Assembly (NCBI GenBank): GCA_963718105.1
Contig: OY970352.1
Coordinates: 3,968,001-4,032,000 of the forward strand
DNA: 64,000 nucleotides
Direction: 5' to 3'
DNA from: DASYKT01 sp963718105
GTDB taxonomy: Bacteria; Acidobacteriota; Blastocatellia; Pyrinomonadales; Pyrinomonadaceae
The notes beneath the pieces were generated by a model, which worked only from the letters and a program-made list of their open reading frames with translations, was not told the DNA's origin and did not search any database. How positions within the stretch are numbered: the stretch's first letter is position 1; the number at the start of each line of letters is the position of its first letter. Shown here in pieces: positions 1-8,227 of this stretch. The position numbers and the translations under genes are program-made.

Positions 1-2
1 TT

Positions 3-2009
3 GCGCGTTGTTATCTGGCCCAGGAAAACATTCCCAAGGCGGTCACCCTCGCACAGGAAACCGTTTCTTTCGGAGAAAAGATCGGCGAAGGCCAGTGGGC
101 AAGTCTGGCAAACACTATTCTGGCGGAAACCTATATCGAGGCCGGCGAGCTTTTAAAGGCGGAGTCGATCCTGCAAAAGCTCGAGGAGATGGACGTCTCG
201 ACCGATTTCGCGGTCTCCGGCGAAGCGCAAAGAGCGCGCGGCCTGGTCGCGCTGGCGCAATCCAAAGACGATCTGGCGGCGCACTACTTTAGCCGCAGTC
301 TTTCGATCTTTGAAACGACCGGCGACGTGTATCGCAGCGCGCGGGCAAATTACGAGCTCGGAAAAGCCATCGGCGGCTCGCAAACCGATAAAGCCCTTAA
401 GAACCTGTCCGGCGCGATCGAGGTTTTTCGTAAATTAGGCGCCCAGCCGCTGCTGAAAAAAGCCGAGGCCGAGCTCGAAAAGATAAAGACCCAGGAGCCG
501 GTTAAAAAACATACGCCTTCGGCCTCGACCCAATTAATGGTGCTGCGGCTGGCTGAAGCGGTCGCTTCCCGCGAACTTTTATTTCGTGAGTTACAGGCCG
601 TGCTGCTGCAGGAAACCAAAGCCAAACGCGTTCTGGTGATCCAGCCGAATGAAGAAAAAGAACTTTCAGTGGCGGTTTCGCATGGTTACGATCTGAAAGA
701 CGGCTCTGAACTGGCTAATAGATTCAAAGAAGCGAAAGCAAACGACCGGCTGGAAAACTTCAGCCAGACGGAAAATCTGGCGATCTTTCACCTGCATTCG
801 CCAAACTCTCTTCCGGCCCAGCTTCTTATTTACCCGCGCTCGGCCACGACCGTTTTTGACGGCTCTTCGGTCCAGCCTTTTTTGCGTATCGTCGAACTGG
901 GAATGGACATCTGCGCGCTGCGGGAAAAAGATAAAACGATGCTCAGCGATCTCGACACGAGCTCAATGAGCGCGCACAGCATCCTGCCGGGATTTATCCA
1001 TTCGAGCCCGGCCATGACCACATTGGTGGAAGAGATCTATAAGATACGTTCTTCTAATGTGACGGTTTTAGTGACCGGCGAATCCGGCACCGGTAAAGAA
1101 CTGGTTTCGCGCGCTATCCACGCCGCCTCGGCGCGTAAAGACAAAGCCTTCATTCCGTTCAACTGCACCGCGGTGCCCAAAGAATTAGCCGAAGGCCATT
1201 TGTTCGGCTATAAAAAAGGCGCCTTTACCGGAGCGGTCGTCGATTCGCCCGGTGTCATCCGTTCCGCCGCCGACGGTACTTTGTTTTTGGACGAAGTCGG
1301 CGATCTGCCGCTGGATGTGCAGCCGAAATTGCTGCGTTTCCTGCAGGAGGGTGAAATTCAGCCGCTCGGCGAAAGAAAACCGATCAGCATAGACGTCCGC
1401 ATAATTGCCGCGACCAACGTTCCGCTGGAAGAAAAAGTCGAGCAGGGCCTGTTTCGCGAAGACTTGTATTATCGTCTCAATGTTATCCGGCTGCGCGTTC
1501 CGCCGCTGCGCGAACGCCGTTCCGAGATCCCGCCGATGGTCAGCTACTACCTTAATCACTACGCCGCAAAATTCACGCGCCGCGATATCACCATCACCCC
1601 GGAAGCGGTCGATCTGCTGATGGTTTGCGAATGGGAAGGAAACGTCCGGCAGCTATGTAACGAATTGCAGCGCCTGGTGGCGCGCGCCGCCGATGGCGAA
1701 GTGATCACCGCCGCACAGCTTTCACCGGAACTAAACCGCAGCGCCATGCCGATGGCGGCGCCGGGCGGTGCCTTTGGAAATAACGTAACGAGTATCAGTT
1801 CCTTTACCAGCGGGCTGTCCGGTTCCTTCAGCGTAAATACCGAAGGCGCAACCATGGAAGAAGCGGTCACTGAACTGGAAAAAAATATGATCAGAGAGTC
1901 AATGGACCGTAACAACGGAAACATCTCTCGCGTGTCGCGCGAACTCGGCCTCACGCGCCGCGGCTTGTATCTTAAGCTGGAGCGGTACCAGCTCAGCAAG
2001 ATCGCTTAA
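3..2009 (+). CDS. sigma-54-dependent transcriptional activator with TPR-like N-terminus (5' partial)
   Basis: The reading frame is open from the window edge (668 residues visible), so the true start lies upstream; ATG 189 is internal. The N-terminus up to about residue 150 is helical TPR-like sequence, followed by a GAF-like stretch (about 165-300). The AAA+ domain begins near residue 330 with Walker A GESGTGKE (about 359), the sigma-54 contact loop GAFTGA (about 406) and Walker B GTLFLDEVGDLP. The last 45 residues form a Fis-type helix-turn-helix (SRVSRELGLTRRGLYLKLER). Such proteins hydrolyse ATP to open RNAP-sigma54 promoters. There is no receiver domain in the visible part, so the signal is probably sensed by the TPR/GAF region. 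Target genes cannot be told from the sequence. Confidence 0.93.
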   Translation, partial: ARCYLAQENIPKAVTLAQETVSFGEKIGEGQWASLANTILAETYIEAGELLKAESILQKLEEMDVSTDFAVSGEAQRARGLVALAQSKDDLAAHYFSRSLSIFETTGDVYRSARANYELGKAIGGSQTDKALKNLSGAIEVFRKLGAQPLLKKAEAELEKIKTQEPVKKHTPSASTQLMVLRLAEAVASRELLFRELQAVLLQETKAKRVLVIQPNEEKELSVAVSHGYDLKDGSELANRFKEAKANDRLENFSQTENLAIFHLHSPNSLPAQLLIYPRSATTVFDGSSVQPFLRIVELGMDICALREKDKTMLSDLDTSSMSAHSILPGFIHSSPAMTTLVEEIYKIRSSNVTVLVTGESGTGKELVSRAIHAASARKDKAFIPFNCTAVPKELAEGHLFGYKKGAFTGAVVDSPGVIRSAADGTLFLDEVGDLPLDVQPKLLRFLQEGEIQPLGERKPISIDVRIIAATNVPLEEKVEQGLFREDLYYRLNVIRLRVPPLRERRSEIPPMVSYYLNHYAAKFTRRDITITPEAVDLLMVCEWEGNVRQLCNELQRLVARAADGEVITAAQLSPELNRSAMPMAAPGGAFGNNVTSISSFTSGLSGSFSVNTEGATMEEAVTELEKNMIRESMDRNNGNISRVSRELGLTRRGLYLKLERYQLSKIA

Positions 2010-2018
2010 GTACAAACT

Positions 2019-2123
2019 GGGAGCGCGGACGTCTCGTCCGCAGCGACGGCGCCGCGTTCGAACGCATCTGCTGAAATTTAGGCTGCTAGAGCAGCCTTTG
2101 CGGACGAGCCGTCCGCGCTCCGA
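2019..2123. repeat. inverted pair of GGAGCGCGGACGTC-type palindromes
   Basis: The left arm at 2019-2042 reads gggagcgcggacgtctcgtc and the right arm at 2097-2123 is its reverse complement with small changes. About 55 bases lie between them. It sits just after the stop of the sigma-54 regulator and before the end of the convergent gene, so it may also act as a transcription barrier. It is the same family as the array at 22666. Confidence 0.85.
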
Positions 2124-2134
2124 CTAAAAGCTCA

Positions 2135-3724
2135 CTAAGCCGGGGCGGCATCCAGATAGGGCTGGGCAAGTTCTTCCACGGCTTCTTCGACCGGGTCGCC
2201 GATCGGCGTAACTTGCTTTTTGCGGTAATAGCTTGCTGCGATTCCCATCAGAAAATAAAACACCATGGCCACTTCCTGATCGCCATAGTTGTAATGCACC
2301 AGCCCGCTGATAAAAAATCCGATCGCGCCGCCGAGGATACCCAAGACTATCCCGCGGTCCTGCCACAGGCTCAGTTGATTGCTTTTTAATAATCGCCGCA
2401 GCATCTTCAAATACACCCAGATAAAAAAGAGCCACGCCGCCAGCGCGGGCAGGCCGCGTTCGACCGCTATTTGCAGGTAGGTTGAGTGAAAATGGCCGAT
2501 CGGCAGCTTGCCGCCTTCGAACAAATTCCACTCCTGCCAGTAACGCTTGATCGAATCCATCCCGACGCCCACGGCCAAATTACGCGGGCTGTCTGTCAGC
2601 AGCTTTACCCCCTCGCCATAGACCGTCTCGCGCCAGGTGGTCGAGGTATCGTTCTGATCGAAAAATCCTACACCCCGGCTTTGCTGCAAAACATAAACTC
2701 CGATCGCCGCGAGCGGCACCAATATCGCGAGAAAAGCCAGCACGGTTTTTTTGTTTGCGCTAAGCGAAACCATCAGCAGCGCCGACACCGCGAAAGCTCC
2801 CTGCGAAGCGCGGGTTACGGTCAGCAATAACGCCAGGCACATCGCGGCAACGGTAGTGATCAGGATCAGGCTGAGTTTGGATTTTTTGTCCGGCAGTGCC
2901 AGCCACAAACCCAGCGTAAGTGAAAGAATGAGCTGTAAGACTTCAGAATAGGTGGTGTAATGGCCGTAGAAACCGGCTGAGCGCCAGTTGCGGCTTTTCT
3001 TCCAGCTTTCAATCCCGAGCCTTTGATTTATTTGATCGCCCGGCAGCAGATCGGCGCGCTTTATATCGACAAAAAAATAAAAGTCGGGCCGGTAAAAATC
3101 CACCCGGGTTATTTCATTATTTTCAAATTCGGCCAGCAACTGATCGGGCTGGGTGATCTTTTTGCCGTTCGCTTTTAGCAGAGTGTCGCCTTCGTAAAGC
3201 AGCGCTTTGGCCAGCGGGCTTTCCGGCGCAATCCCGTGAATTTCCACTCCGCGCCCGAGCAGGCGCTCGACCGGCGTCCAGATAACATTGATCATGCACG
3301 ATGCTATCAGGACCGTGACCAGCAATCTCGCCGCCCGGCCGGTGCGCACGTTCGCCACCACAAAATAGACGATCGGAAACAATGCCGCGCCGCGCAGTTT
3401 GTCGATGGAAATATCGGGAGCGTAAGAAAGCAGCGAGGAAATTACCGTTAGAGCGAAAAATATCCAGATAGCTTTATCGAGAGGTGTGCGGGGCAGCGCC
3501 GGGCGTGGTTTGATCGTTAGCCTGATAAACCAGAGCAGCATTCCTATCAGCCAGGCGATCTGTGTAGCGGCAATTGAATGGGGCATCGCCGCCGCCATCA
3601 GTATCAGAAAAACGAATGCCGCGCGTTCAAGCCATACGATGAGCCGGCCATCCGCACCGATATCCGCGATCTTATCCAGTTTGTTAAGAATTTCCCGCAC
3701 TGATCCTTCGCTCAATCTTGCCAC
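2135..3724 (-). CDS. O-antigen ligase/polymerase-like membrane protein with PDZ-like insert
   Basis: 529 residues with about ten hydrophobic segments (first near 33-70) and the large soluble loop plus C-terminal helices expected for the Wzy/WaaL O-antigen ligase superfamily, which joins lipid-linked glycans at the outer face of the inner membrane. The VGVGMDS...GHFHSTYLQIAVERGLPAL stretch near 390-440 is typical of that family (His-containing periplasmic loop). Unusually, residues about 157-224, between early membrane helices, resemble a PDZ domain: an E-I-x-G-I-x-P-x-S-P-x-A-K start followed by L-Y-E-G-D-x-L-L-K-A-N-G-K. The C-terminus is charged and cytosolic. There is no linked polysaccharide cluster, so substrate is unknown. 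Confidence 0.8.
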   Translation of the reverse strand: MARLSEGSVREILNKLDKIADIGADGRLIVWLERAAFVFLILMAAAMPHSIAATQIAWLIGMLLWFIRLTIKPRPALPRTPLDKAIWIFFALTVISSLLSYAPDISIDKLRGAALFPIVYFVVANVRTGRAARLLVTVLIASCMINVIWTPVERLLGRGVEIHGIAPESPLAKALLYEGDTLLKANGKKITQPDQLLAEFENNEITRVDFYRPDFYFFVDIKRADLLPGDQINQRLGIESWKKSRNWRSAGFYGHYTTYSEVLQLILSLTLGLWLALPDKKSKLSLILITTVAAMCLALLLTVTRASQGAFAVSALLMVSLSANKKTVLAFLAILVPLAAIGVYVLQQSRGVGFFDQNDTSTTWRETVYGEGVKLLTDSPRNLAVGVGMDSIKRYWQEWNLFEGGKLPIGHFHSTYLQIAVERGLPALAAWLFFIWVYLKMLRRLLKSNQLSLWQDRGIVLGILGGAIGFFISGLVHYNYGDQEVAMVFYFLMGIAASYYRKKQVTPIGDPVEEAVEELAQPYLDAAPA

Positions 3725-3765
3725 CGGACACGGTAAATATCAAAACTGTATGGAGCGCGGGTGGT

Positions 3766-3826
3766 GGGTCAGTTTGAAATCTATCCTTAAAAGTCCCCAA
3801 CGGGGACCAAAGAAAATAGCCCAGGG
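3766..3826 (-). repeat. dispersed repeat, CCTGGGCTATTTTCT family (minus copy)
   Basis: Read on the minus strand it begins accctgggctattttct, has the hairpin gtccccgttggggac, and ends near caaactgaccc. The same outer ends occur at 3956-4017 and 45951-46008 around a different hairpin. Confidence 0.75.
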
Positions 3827-3865
3827 TAAGTGAGCGGAGCGAGCGCCACCCTGGGTATATGATCC

Positions 3866-3926
3866 CAAAACGATGCAGCCCTGAGAGGGCGGCAGAACCC
3901 GGTGATTTCTGCCGCCCTCTCAGGGC
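3866..3926. repeat. long perfect inverted repeat (gccctgagagggcggcagaa)
   Basis: Two 20-base arms, gccctgagagggcggcagaa and ttctgccgccctctcagggc, face each other around a short loop. The structure lies between two oppositely oriented copies of the CCTGGGCTATTTTCT repeat. The whole 3725-4196 gap holds only such repeats and no gene. Confidence 0.8.
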
Positions 3927-3955
3927 CGGCACCTCAAATTGATCAGTACCCAGGG

Positions 3956-4017
3956 CTAAAGCCCTGGGCTATTTTCTACAGTCCGCTACGCGGACATTAT
4001 CGTTTTCAAACTGACCC
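3956..4017 (+). repeat. dispersed repeat, CCTGGGCTATTTTCT family (plus copy)
   Basis: Contains gggctattttctacagtccg followed by the hairpin gtccgctacgcggac and ends in ctgaccc. About 36 bases from 3966 are identical to 45956-45991, some 42 kb away, so copying has been recent or the sequence is conserved. Confidence 0.85.
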
Positions 4018-4024
4018 ATTTATC

Positions 4025-4110
4025 GGAGCGCGGGCACCTTGCCCGCTTGGGTCGCACAGCGATCTAAGATCCCCGGCAAGCTGTGTCTGCGGGCAGGATG
4101 CCCGCGCTCC
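4025..4110. repeat. palindromic repeat, GCGGGCACCTTGCCCGC family
   Basis: Outer arms ggagcgcgggcacc and its complement ending gcccgcgctcc enclose a second imperfect hairpin. Related units lie at 5036-5062, 16731-16758 and 20638-20712. Confidence 0.8.
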
Positions 4111-4196
4111 ATAAAAGATTTTTATTGTAAGCATCCGGGATATATGAGAAAACATCTTATGGTGAACTACCGCCCTTCCTGTGGCGTATCAAAAAT

Positions 4197-4877
4197 ATGA
4201 ACCGGAATCTGCTGATAAAACTTCTCTTGATCCTTACCGCATCCTTGAGCGTTTCCTGCCAGGGCGTTAGTACCCAGGGTGTATTTGGCGCTCAAAAAGC
4301 GAGCGGCACGCTCACGGGCGGAGCGTCTCTGGAAAAACCGCTCGCGCCGGACACGCCGGAAGCCATTAAAAAGATGCTGGAAGGCGCTGTCGAGCAAACG
4401 AAAATAACAAAAACTTATGACCCGGCGTATGTCGTGCTGGCCTATCCGAACGGCGACGTTCCCGCCGAGCGCGGCGTCTGCACCGACGTCATTATCCGCG
4501 CGATGCGCAAAGCCGGCGTCGACCTGCAAAAAGAAGTGCACGAAGATATGGCTGCGAATTTTTCGCTTTACCCGAAGAAGTGGGGCCTTCCCGCTGCCGA
4601 TTCGAACATCGATCATCGCCGCGTACCCAACCTGCAAACCTACTTCACCCGCAAAGGCAAATCCTTATCCGTGACCGCGAATGCCGGCGATTATAAACCC
4701 GGCGACTTTGTCACCTGGGACCTGGACGGCAAAGGCCTGACGCACATCGGCATCGTTTCGGGCATCTGGTCGGAAAAAAATAAACGCTATTACATCATTC
4801 ACAACATCGGCGGCGGCGCCGAGGCCGAAGACCGCATTTTCGACTGGAAGGTCACCGGCCACTACCGTTACTTTTAG
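4197..4877 (+). CDS. DUF1287 family lipoprotein
   Basis: 226 residues. The first 21 form a signal peptide ending in a weak lipobox (LSVSC), which suggests a lipid-anchored periplasmic protein. The mature part matches the DUF1287 pattern: Y-P-N-G-D-V-P-x-x-x-G-V-C-T-D-V near residue 80, the H-E-D-M segment, D-H-R-R-V-P-N-L, Y-K-P-G-D-F-V-T-W and the terminal H-N-I-G-G-G ... G-H-Y-R-Y-F. The Cys of G-V-C-T-D and the His of L-T-H-I-G suggest an NlpC/P60-like papain fold, but the activity of DUF1287 is not established. It stands alone between repeat-filled gaps. Confidence 0.85.
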   Translation: MNRNLLIKLLLILTASLSVSCQGVSTQGVFGAQKASGTLTGGASLEKPLAPDTPEAIKKMLEGAVEQTKITKTYDPAYVVLAYPNGDVPAERGVCTDVIIRAMRKAGVDLQKEVHEDMAANFSLYPKKWGLPAADSNIDHRRVPNLQTYFTRKGKSLSVTANAGDYKPGDFVTWDLDGKGLTHIGIVSGIWSEKNKRYYIIHNIGGGAEAEDRIFDWKVTGHYRYF

Positions 4878-4886
4878 AAACCGGAT

Positions 4887-4928
4887 TCTTGTCAGTAGCG
4901 TCGGTGTTAGCCGATGCGTGTCAGAACT
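4887..4928. repeat. GTCAGTAGCGTCGG dispersed repeat
   Basis: Contains ttgtcagtagcgtcggtgtt followed by agccgatgcgt, the same unit that is present three times at 16762-16881. The rest of the 4878-5148 gap holds a gacggggtggtt motif (also near 16716) and a gcgggcatcctgcccgc-type palindrome at 5036-5062. Confidence 0.8.
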
Positions 4929-5148
4929 ACCTGCGTTAACGGGTAGCATCTTAAAGCTTCCTCCTTTTGAAGGAGTGGTGGCATTGCCGCGGGCGATGAC
5001 GGGGTGGTTACCTCTTCGAACGCCCGGGGCGTTTGTTCCGGGCAGGATGCCCGCGCTCCATGCCGGACAAACTAAAGTTTGAACTCTGAACCGTTTTGCA
5101 CTTTTTTGTTTTATAATCTGAGCAGTAAAATTTTACTCGGAGAATGTG

Positions 5149-5598
5149 ATGAAAATTCTGTTCGCCTTCTTAGTCGTTTTGTTGATGCAAATTTCCCTTT
5201 CCGCCCAAACAGCTAATATGTCAAAAAGCGATGATAAAACTGCCGCCGCCATCCGTAAGGTAATGGACGAGCAGGCTGCCGCGTGGAATCGCGGCGATGT
5301 CGAAGGCTTTATGCAGGGCTACTGGAAGTCGGAGAAATTAAATTTTGTCTCCGGCACCGATGTCGCCCGCGGCTGGCAGGCGGCGCTTGACCGCTACAGG
5401 AAAAATTACGATTCAAAAGCCAAGATGGGCACGCTTACTTTTTCCGGCCTGGAGATCACCGTTCTTTCCAAAGATTCCGCGGTCGTGCTCGGCAGTTGGG
5501 CACTCCGTCGCGAGAAGGATGATCCCGGCGGAAAATTTACCCTCATCTTTCGCAAATTCAAGGACGGCTGGAGGATCATACACGATCATACCAGCTAG
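5149..5598 (+). CDS. secreted NTF2-like (SnoaL/DUF4440-type) protein
   Basis: 149 residues from ATG 5149; a GTG three bases earlier is possible, but GGAG at 5139-5142 gives better spacing to the ATG. Residues 1-19 are a signal peptide ending LSAQ. The mature part is a single NTF2-like fold: a helix with A-A-W-N-R-G-D-V-E-G-F, then W-x-x-A-L-D-R-Y, and a C-terminal sheet ending F-K-D-G-W-R-I-I-H-D-H-T-S. This ending is typical of DUF4440/SnoaL_3 proteins, which bind small ligands; few have a known activity. Probably periplasmic. Not obviously cotranscribed with purE, 55 bases downstream. Confidence 0.8.
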   Translation: MKILFAFLVVLLMQISLSAQTANMSKSDDKTAAAIRKVMDEQAAAWNRGDVEGFMQGYWKSEKLNFVSGTDVARGWQAALDRYRKNYDSKAKMGTLTFSGLEITVLSKDSAVVLGSWALRREKDDPGGKFTLIFRKFKDGWRIIHDHTS

Positions 5599-5652
5599 TT
5601 TGAAGATCTTCTTCGGTTGCTTTTGCCGCTCATCTTTTTTATGTTGTAAGCG

Positions 5653-6174
5653 ATGCCTGTAAAATCCCGGTTAAACAAGATGCCTCAAAACCAAAAGCCG
5701 CTCGTCGCTATTATTATGGGCAGCAAATCAGATTGGGCGACAATGCAGCACGCCGCTGAGATGCTAGAGTCTTTTGGCGTGCCGCACGAAACCAAAGTGG
5801 TCTCGGCGCACCGCACTCCCAAACTTATGGGGGAGTTTGCCGATTCCGCCGAAAGCCGCGGCATCGAAGTGATCATTGCCGGCGCCGGCGGCGCGGCCCA
5901 TTTGGCGGGAATGGTGGCGGCGCAAACGGTCGTGCCCGTGCTCGGCGTGCCGGTCGAAAGCCGCGCTCTAAAAGGTTTGGATTCCCTGCTTTCAATTGCC
6001 CAGATGCCCGCCGGCATTCCCGTCGGCACGCTCGCCATCGGCGAAGCCGGCGCGAAAAATGCCGCCCTGCTGGCGGTAGCTATTCTTTCTAATACCAGAA
6101 AAGATCTGCGAACAAAATTAAAAAAATTCCGCGCGGAGCAGACAAAGACGGTCTTGAAATCAAAGCTGTTTTGA
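5653..6174 (+). CDS. purE: N5-carboxyaminoimidazole ribonucleotide mutase PurE
   Basis: 173 residues, the usual size for class I PurE, which converts N5-CAIR to CAIR in purine synthesis. Diagnostic stretches are I-I-M-G-S-K-S-D-W near residue 20, V-V-S-A-H-R-T-P (substrate-binding His), A-G-A-G-G-A-A-H-L-A-G-M and L-S-I-A-Q-M-P-A-G-I-P-V-G-T-L. Two start choices exist (ATG 5653 or ATG 5680, MPQNQKP); the second fits the family N-terminus better. Its partner purK, normally adjacent, is 9 kb downstream at 15134, separated by an accessory block. Confidence 0.96.
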   Translation: MPVKSRLNKMPQNQKPLVAIIMGSKSDWATMQHAAEMLESFGVPHETKVVSAHRTPKLMGEFADSAESRGIEVIIAGAGGAAHLAGMVAAQTVVPVLGVPVESRALKGLDSLLSIAQMPAGIPVGTLAIGEAGAKNAALLAVAILSNTRKDLRTKLKKFRAEQTKTVLKSKLF

Positions 6175-6177
6175 GTC

Positions 6178-6197
6178 CCGCCTTTAGGCGGCTTTTT
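6178..6197 (+). terminator. intrinsic terminator of purE
   Basis: Stem ccgcc/ggcgg with loop ttta, followed by ctttttc, four bases after the purE stop codon. Confidence 0.8.
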
Positions 6198-6210
6198 CCG
6201 TTACCAAGCC

Positions 6211-6293
6211 TGAACTATCAACTATGCACTGTGAACTATTAACTGTTGATCAAATGTAAAACGGTTGACAGTTCACAGTGCATAGTTAATAGT
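6211..6293. repeat. inverted repeat (aactatgcactgtgaactat)
   Basis: Arms of about 34 bases, tgaactatcaactatgcact... and ...agtgcatagttaatagt, are near reverse complements with a loop of about a dozen bases. It separates the purE terminator from the end of the convergent paralogue cluster. Confidence 0.8.
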
Positions 6294-6348
6294 GCGGGCA
6301 CCGATTTTTTACAGCCCGTGCCCGCGCGTCTTCTGTCTTCGCCGGCAT

Positions 6349-6879
6349 CTAAAAGTCATACCGGCTATTAACATTGGCATAAAACTGCCATGCGCCGGCG
6401 CCATTAAACGGGTCGTCGATGTCCACATAATAAGTGGTGCTGACCGCCGCGCTTAAATTAGAGGCCGTTCCGGTGCAGCCGGAGCAAACCAGGCTGCCGT
6501 CGCGGTAAACATCCCATGTGCCTACAATATTTTCCTTGTCCGTTTGACTTGCATCGATCAGACGAAAATCATAGTCGTGAGTTCCGCAAAAGAAAGACCC
6601 CGAAGCGTTCACCACCACGCCGCGAAAATGTGCGATCGCGGGATAAAGCGGCGGGCCTTCTTCAGACCACGAAGTTATCGACCGCCATTTTTGGATCGAC
6701 GTGTATGAGCAACCCGTATTGCCGTCGCGTACCGAAACCGGATCGTCTTCCGTCCAGACGCTGTGCGTGTGTATCGTGCCGCCGGCCAGAACGGACCTGA
6801 GAATGGCCCTGCCTGAGAACAGCACCGCTGCGACCATCACCACCGAAATTGATATGATCGCTATTCTTTTCTTTGTCAT
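6349..6879 (-). CDS. secreted paralogue 1 of six (unknown function)
   Basis: 176 residues and the most divergent member of the tandem family that runs to 9854. It has a longer N-terminus (about 35 residues) with a hydrophobic helix at 8-28 that could be an uncleaved anchor rather than a cleaved signal. The family pattern is still clear: H-T-H-S-V-W-T, G-C-S-Y, I-T-S-W-S-E, A-H-F-R-G-V, the C-G-T-H-D-Y-D-F-R-L segment, G-T-W-D-V-Y-R-D-G-S-L-V-C-S-G-C, D-I-D-D-P, and the ending S-R-Y-D-F. Four cysteines match those of the other members. It is the last gene of the run in the direction of transcription. No known family was recognised. Confidence 0.85.
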   Translation of the reverse strand: MTKKRIAIISISVVMVAAVLFSGRAILRSVLAGGTIHTHSVWTEDDPVSVRDGNTGCSYTSIQKWRSITSWSEEGPPLYPAIAHFRGVVVNASGSFFCGTHDYDFRLIDASQTDKENIVGTWDVYRDGSLVCSGCTGTASNLSAAVSTTYYVDIDDPFNGAGAWQFYANVNSRYDF

Positions 6880-6963
6880 ATAACCTCCTTAAGGTTGTAT
6901 TTGTCTGTTTCCTTAAAAAGCCGGAGCCGGCCTTTGCCGAAGTTCCGGCGCTTGCACAATGGA

Positions 6964-7461
6964 CTAAAAGTCGTCGCGGGCATCGATAAAACCGCTGTAA
7001 AACCAGGCTCCGGACCCGTAGACCGGATCGTCAATTGTCACCTTGTAATAATTGGTGACCGGCTGGATCAGCCCGTTAGCCGACCCTGTGCAACTGCTGC
7101 ACACCAGCACGCCGTCGCGATAAACGTCCCAAATACCTTGAATGCTATTGAAGTTCGTGACGGTCGTTTGGATAAGCGTGAACTCGTAAAAATGATTATC
7201 GCAGCCGCGGTTGGGGGAAAAAGTGATGGCCACGCCGCGCCAATGGGCCTCTGCCGGGTAGCCGGGCGTCGGTTCCGTCCAGGCGGATATCATTCGGAAC
7301 TTTTCAAAAGTCGTAACCTCGCATCCGAGCTCCGGGTCGTTTAACTGACGCCCGCCGCCATCGAAGGTCCAGATGCCGCGGGTGGTTAGCTGGGCCATTG
7401 CCGGCAACGAGATCATTCCGGTGATAATTAACGCAATAAAAGTTAGGAAGGTCTTTTTCAT
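6964..7461 (-). CDS. secreted paralogue 2 of six (unknown function)
   Basis: 165 residues with a clean signal peptide (residues 1-23, ending PAMAQ) preceded by a good ribosome site (aaaaggagagagaaATG on the minus strand). The usual HSVWT opening is changed to R-G-I-W-T-F-D, but G-C-E-V-T, A-W-T-E-P-T-P-G-Y-P-A-E-A-H-W-R-G-V, C-D-N-H-F-Y-E-F-T-L, W-D-V-Y-R-D-G-V-L-V-C-S-S-C-T-G and the terminal D-A-R-D-D-F are kept. The mature protein is small, rich in aromatic residues and with four cysteines, consistent with a disulfide-bonded beta-rich extracellular domain (inference). Confidence 0.87.
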   Translation of the reverse strand: MKKTFLTFIALIITGMISLPAMAQLTTRGIWTFDGGGRQLNDPELGCEVTTFEKFRMISAWTEPTPGYPAEAHWRGVAITFSPNRGCDNHFYEFTLIQTTVTNFNSIQGIWDVYRDGVLVCSSCTGSANGLIQPVTNYYKVTIDDPVYGSGAWFYSGFIDARDDF

Positions 7462-7493
7462 TTCTCTCTCCTTTTTTTCGTGGGTAAATTTAA

Positions 7494-7635
7494 GGGATGA
7501 ATGTTATCGTAGCGCCGGCGTCCCGCCGGCTGTCGTGTGAGCGTCCCGCTCACACTTCCTTAATTTAGCGAGCACTCGCGACAGCCGCGATTGAAAGAAG
7601 CGACGGTGGCGTTACAATTTTTGAAAGTTCATCCC
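7494..7635. repeat. intergenic hairpin split by an inserted palindromic repeat
   Basis: The arms gggatgaa (7494-7501) and ttcatccc (7628-7635) are the same hairpin that occurs uninterrupted between the other paralogues. Here 126 bases lie between them. They include nested inverted repeats (tagcgccggcgtcccgccgg, gtgtgagcgtcccgctcaca and a degenerate return arm ending gtggcgttac), the structure expected of a dispersed palindromic element that landed inside the loop. Confidence 0.7.
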
Positions 7636-7648
7636 CTGTAGTCGTTTA

Positions 7649-8152
7649 CTAGTAGTCGTTTCTCACGTCGATTAAGCCGCTGAACTCCCATGCGGCGGGG
7701 CCGTAGACCGGGTCGTCGATAAGCAGGTCGTAAGAATTACCTACCGTCTGGTTTAGTCCCGTTACTGATCCGCTGCAGGCGGAACACAGCAGCGTGCCGT
7801 CACGGCGAACATCCCAACTTCCGGTGATCGAGCTCACTGAAGTAGCGCTCGCCGAATTGAGCGTGAACTCATAGGTATGCTCCCCGCACGGCCCCGGAAA
7901 AAATCTGCTGAAAGACGCGAACCCGCGAAAATGCGCCTCGGCATTGTAACCGGGCGAAATTTCCGTCCAGGATGTGATGGTCCGGAATTTGAAAAAAGAG
8001 GTGGCTTCGCAGCCGATATCCGGATCGACCATCTTGACGCCGCCGCTGTTGTTGGTCCAAACGCTGTGGGTATGGTCAAACGCTGCTGCCGAAACCGTCA
8101 TCATGGCGGTCACGATCAGAGCAAAGAAGGCCGGAACGATATACTTTTTCAT
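7649..8152 (-). CDS. secreted paralogue 3 of six (unknown function)
   Basis: Start placed at 8152 (MKKYIVPAFF), because AAGGAG lies just upstream and a signal peptide (1-24, ending VSAAA) follows at once; an in-frame ATG at 8212 would add 20 residues that disrupt it. 167 residues. The family core is F-D-H-T-H-S-V-W-T-N-N-S-G-G, G-C-E-A-T-S, T-S-W-T-E-I-S-P-G-Y-N-A-E-A-H-F-R-G, C-G-E-H-T-Y-E-F-T-L, G-S-W-D-V-R-R-D-G-T-L-L-C-S-A-C, I-D-D-P-V-Y-G, and it ends D-V-R-N-D-Y, the only member with Tyr instead of Phe at the C-terminus. Confidence 0.87.
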   Translation of the reverse strand: MKKYIVPAFFALIVTAMMTVSAAAFDHTHSVWTNNSGGVKMVDPDIGCEATSFFKFRTITSWTEISPGYNAEAHFRGFASFSRFFPGPCGEHTYEFTLNSASATSVSSITGSWDVRRDGTLLCSACSGSVTGLNQTVGNSYDLLIDDPVYGPAAWEFSGLIDVRNDY

Positions 8153-8189
8153 TTTCTCTCCTTGTTTAACTTTCGGGGAATAAAGTTCA

Positions 8190-8215
8190 GGGATGAACTT
8201 TCTCAAATTCATCCC
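8190..8215. repeat. intergenic hairpin between paralogues 3 and 4
   Basis: Arms gggatgaa and ttcatccc around a ten-base loop. The position is equivalent to the hairpins at 8742 and 9299, just upstream of the ribosome site of the next gene. No T-run follows on the minus strand, so it is not a simple terminator. Confidence 0.75.
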
Positions 8216-8227
8216 CGTTACGTTTGC

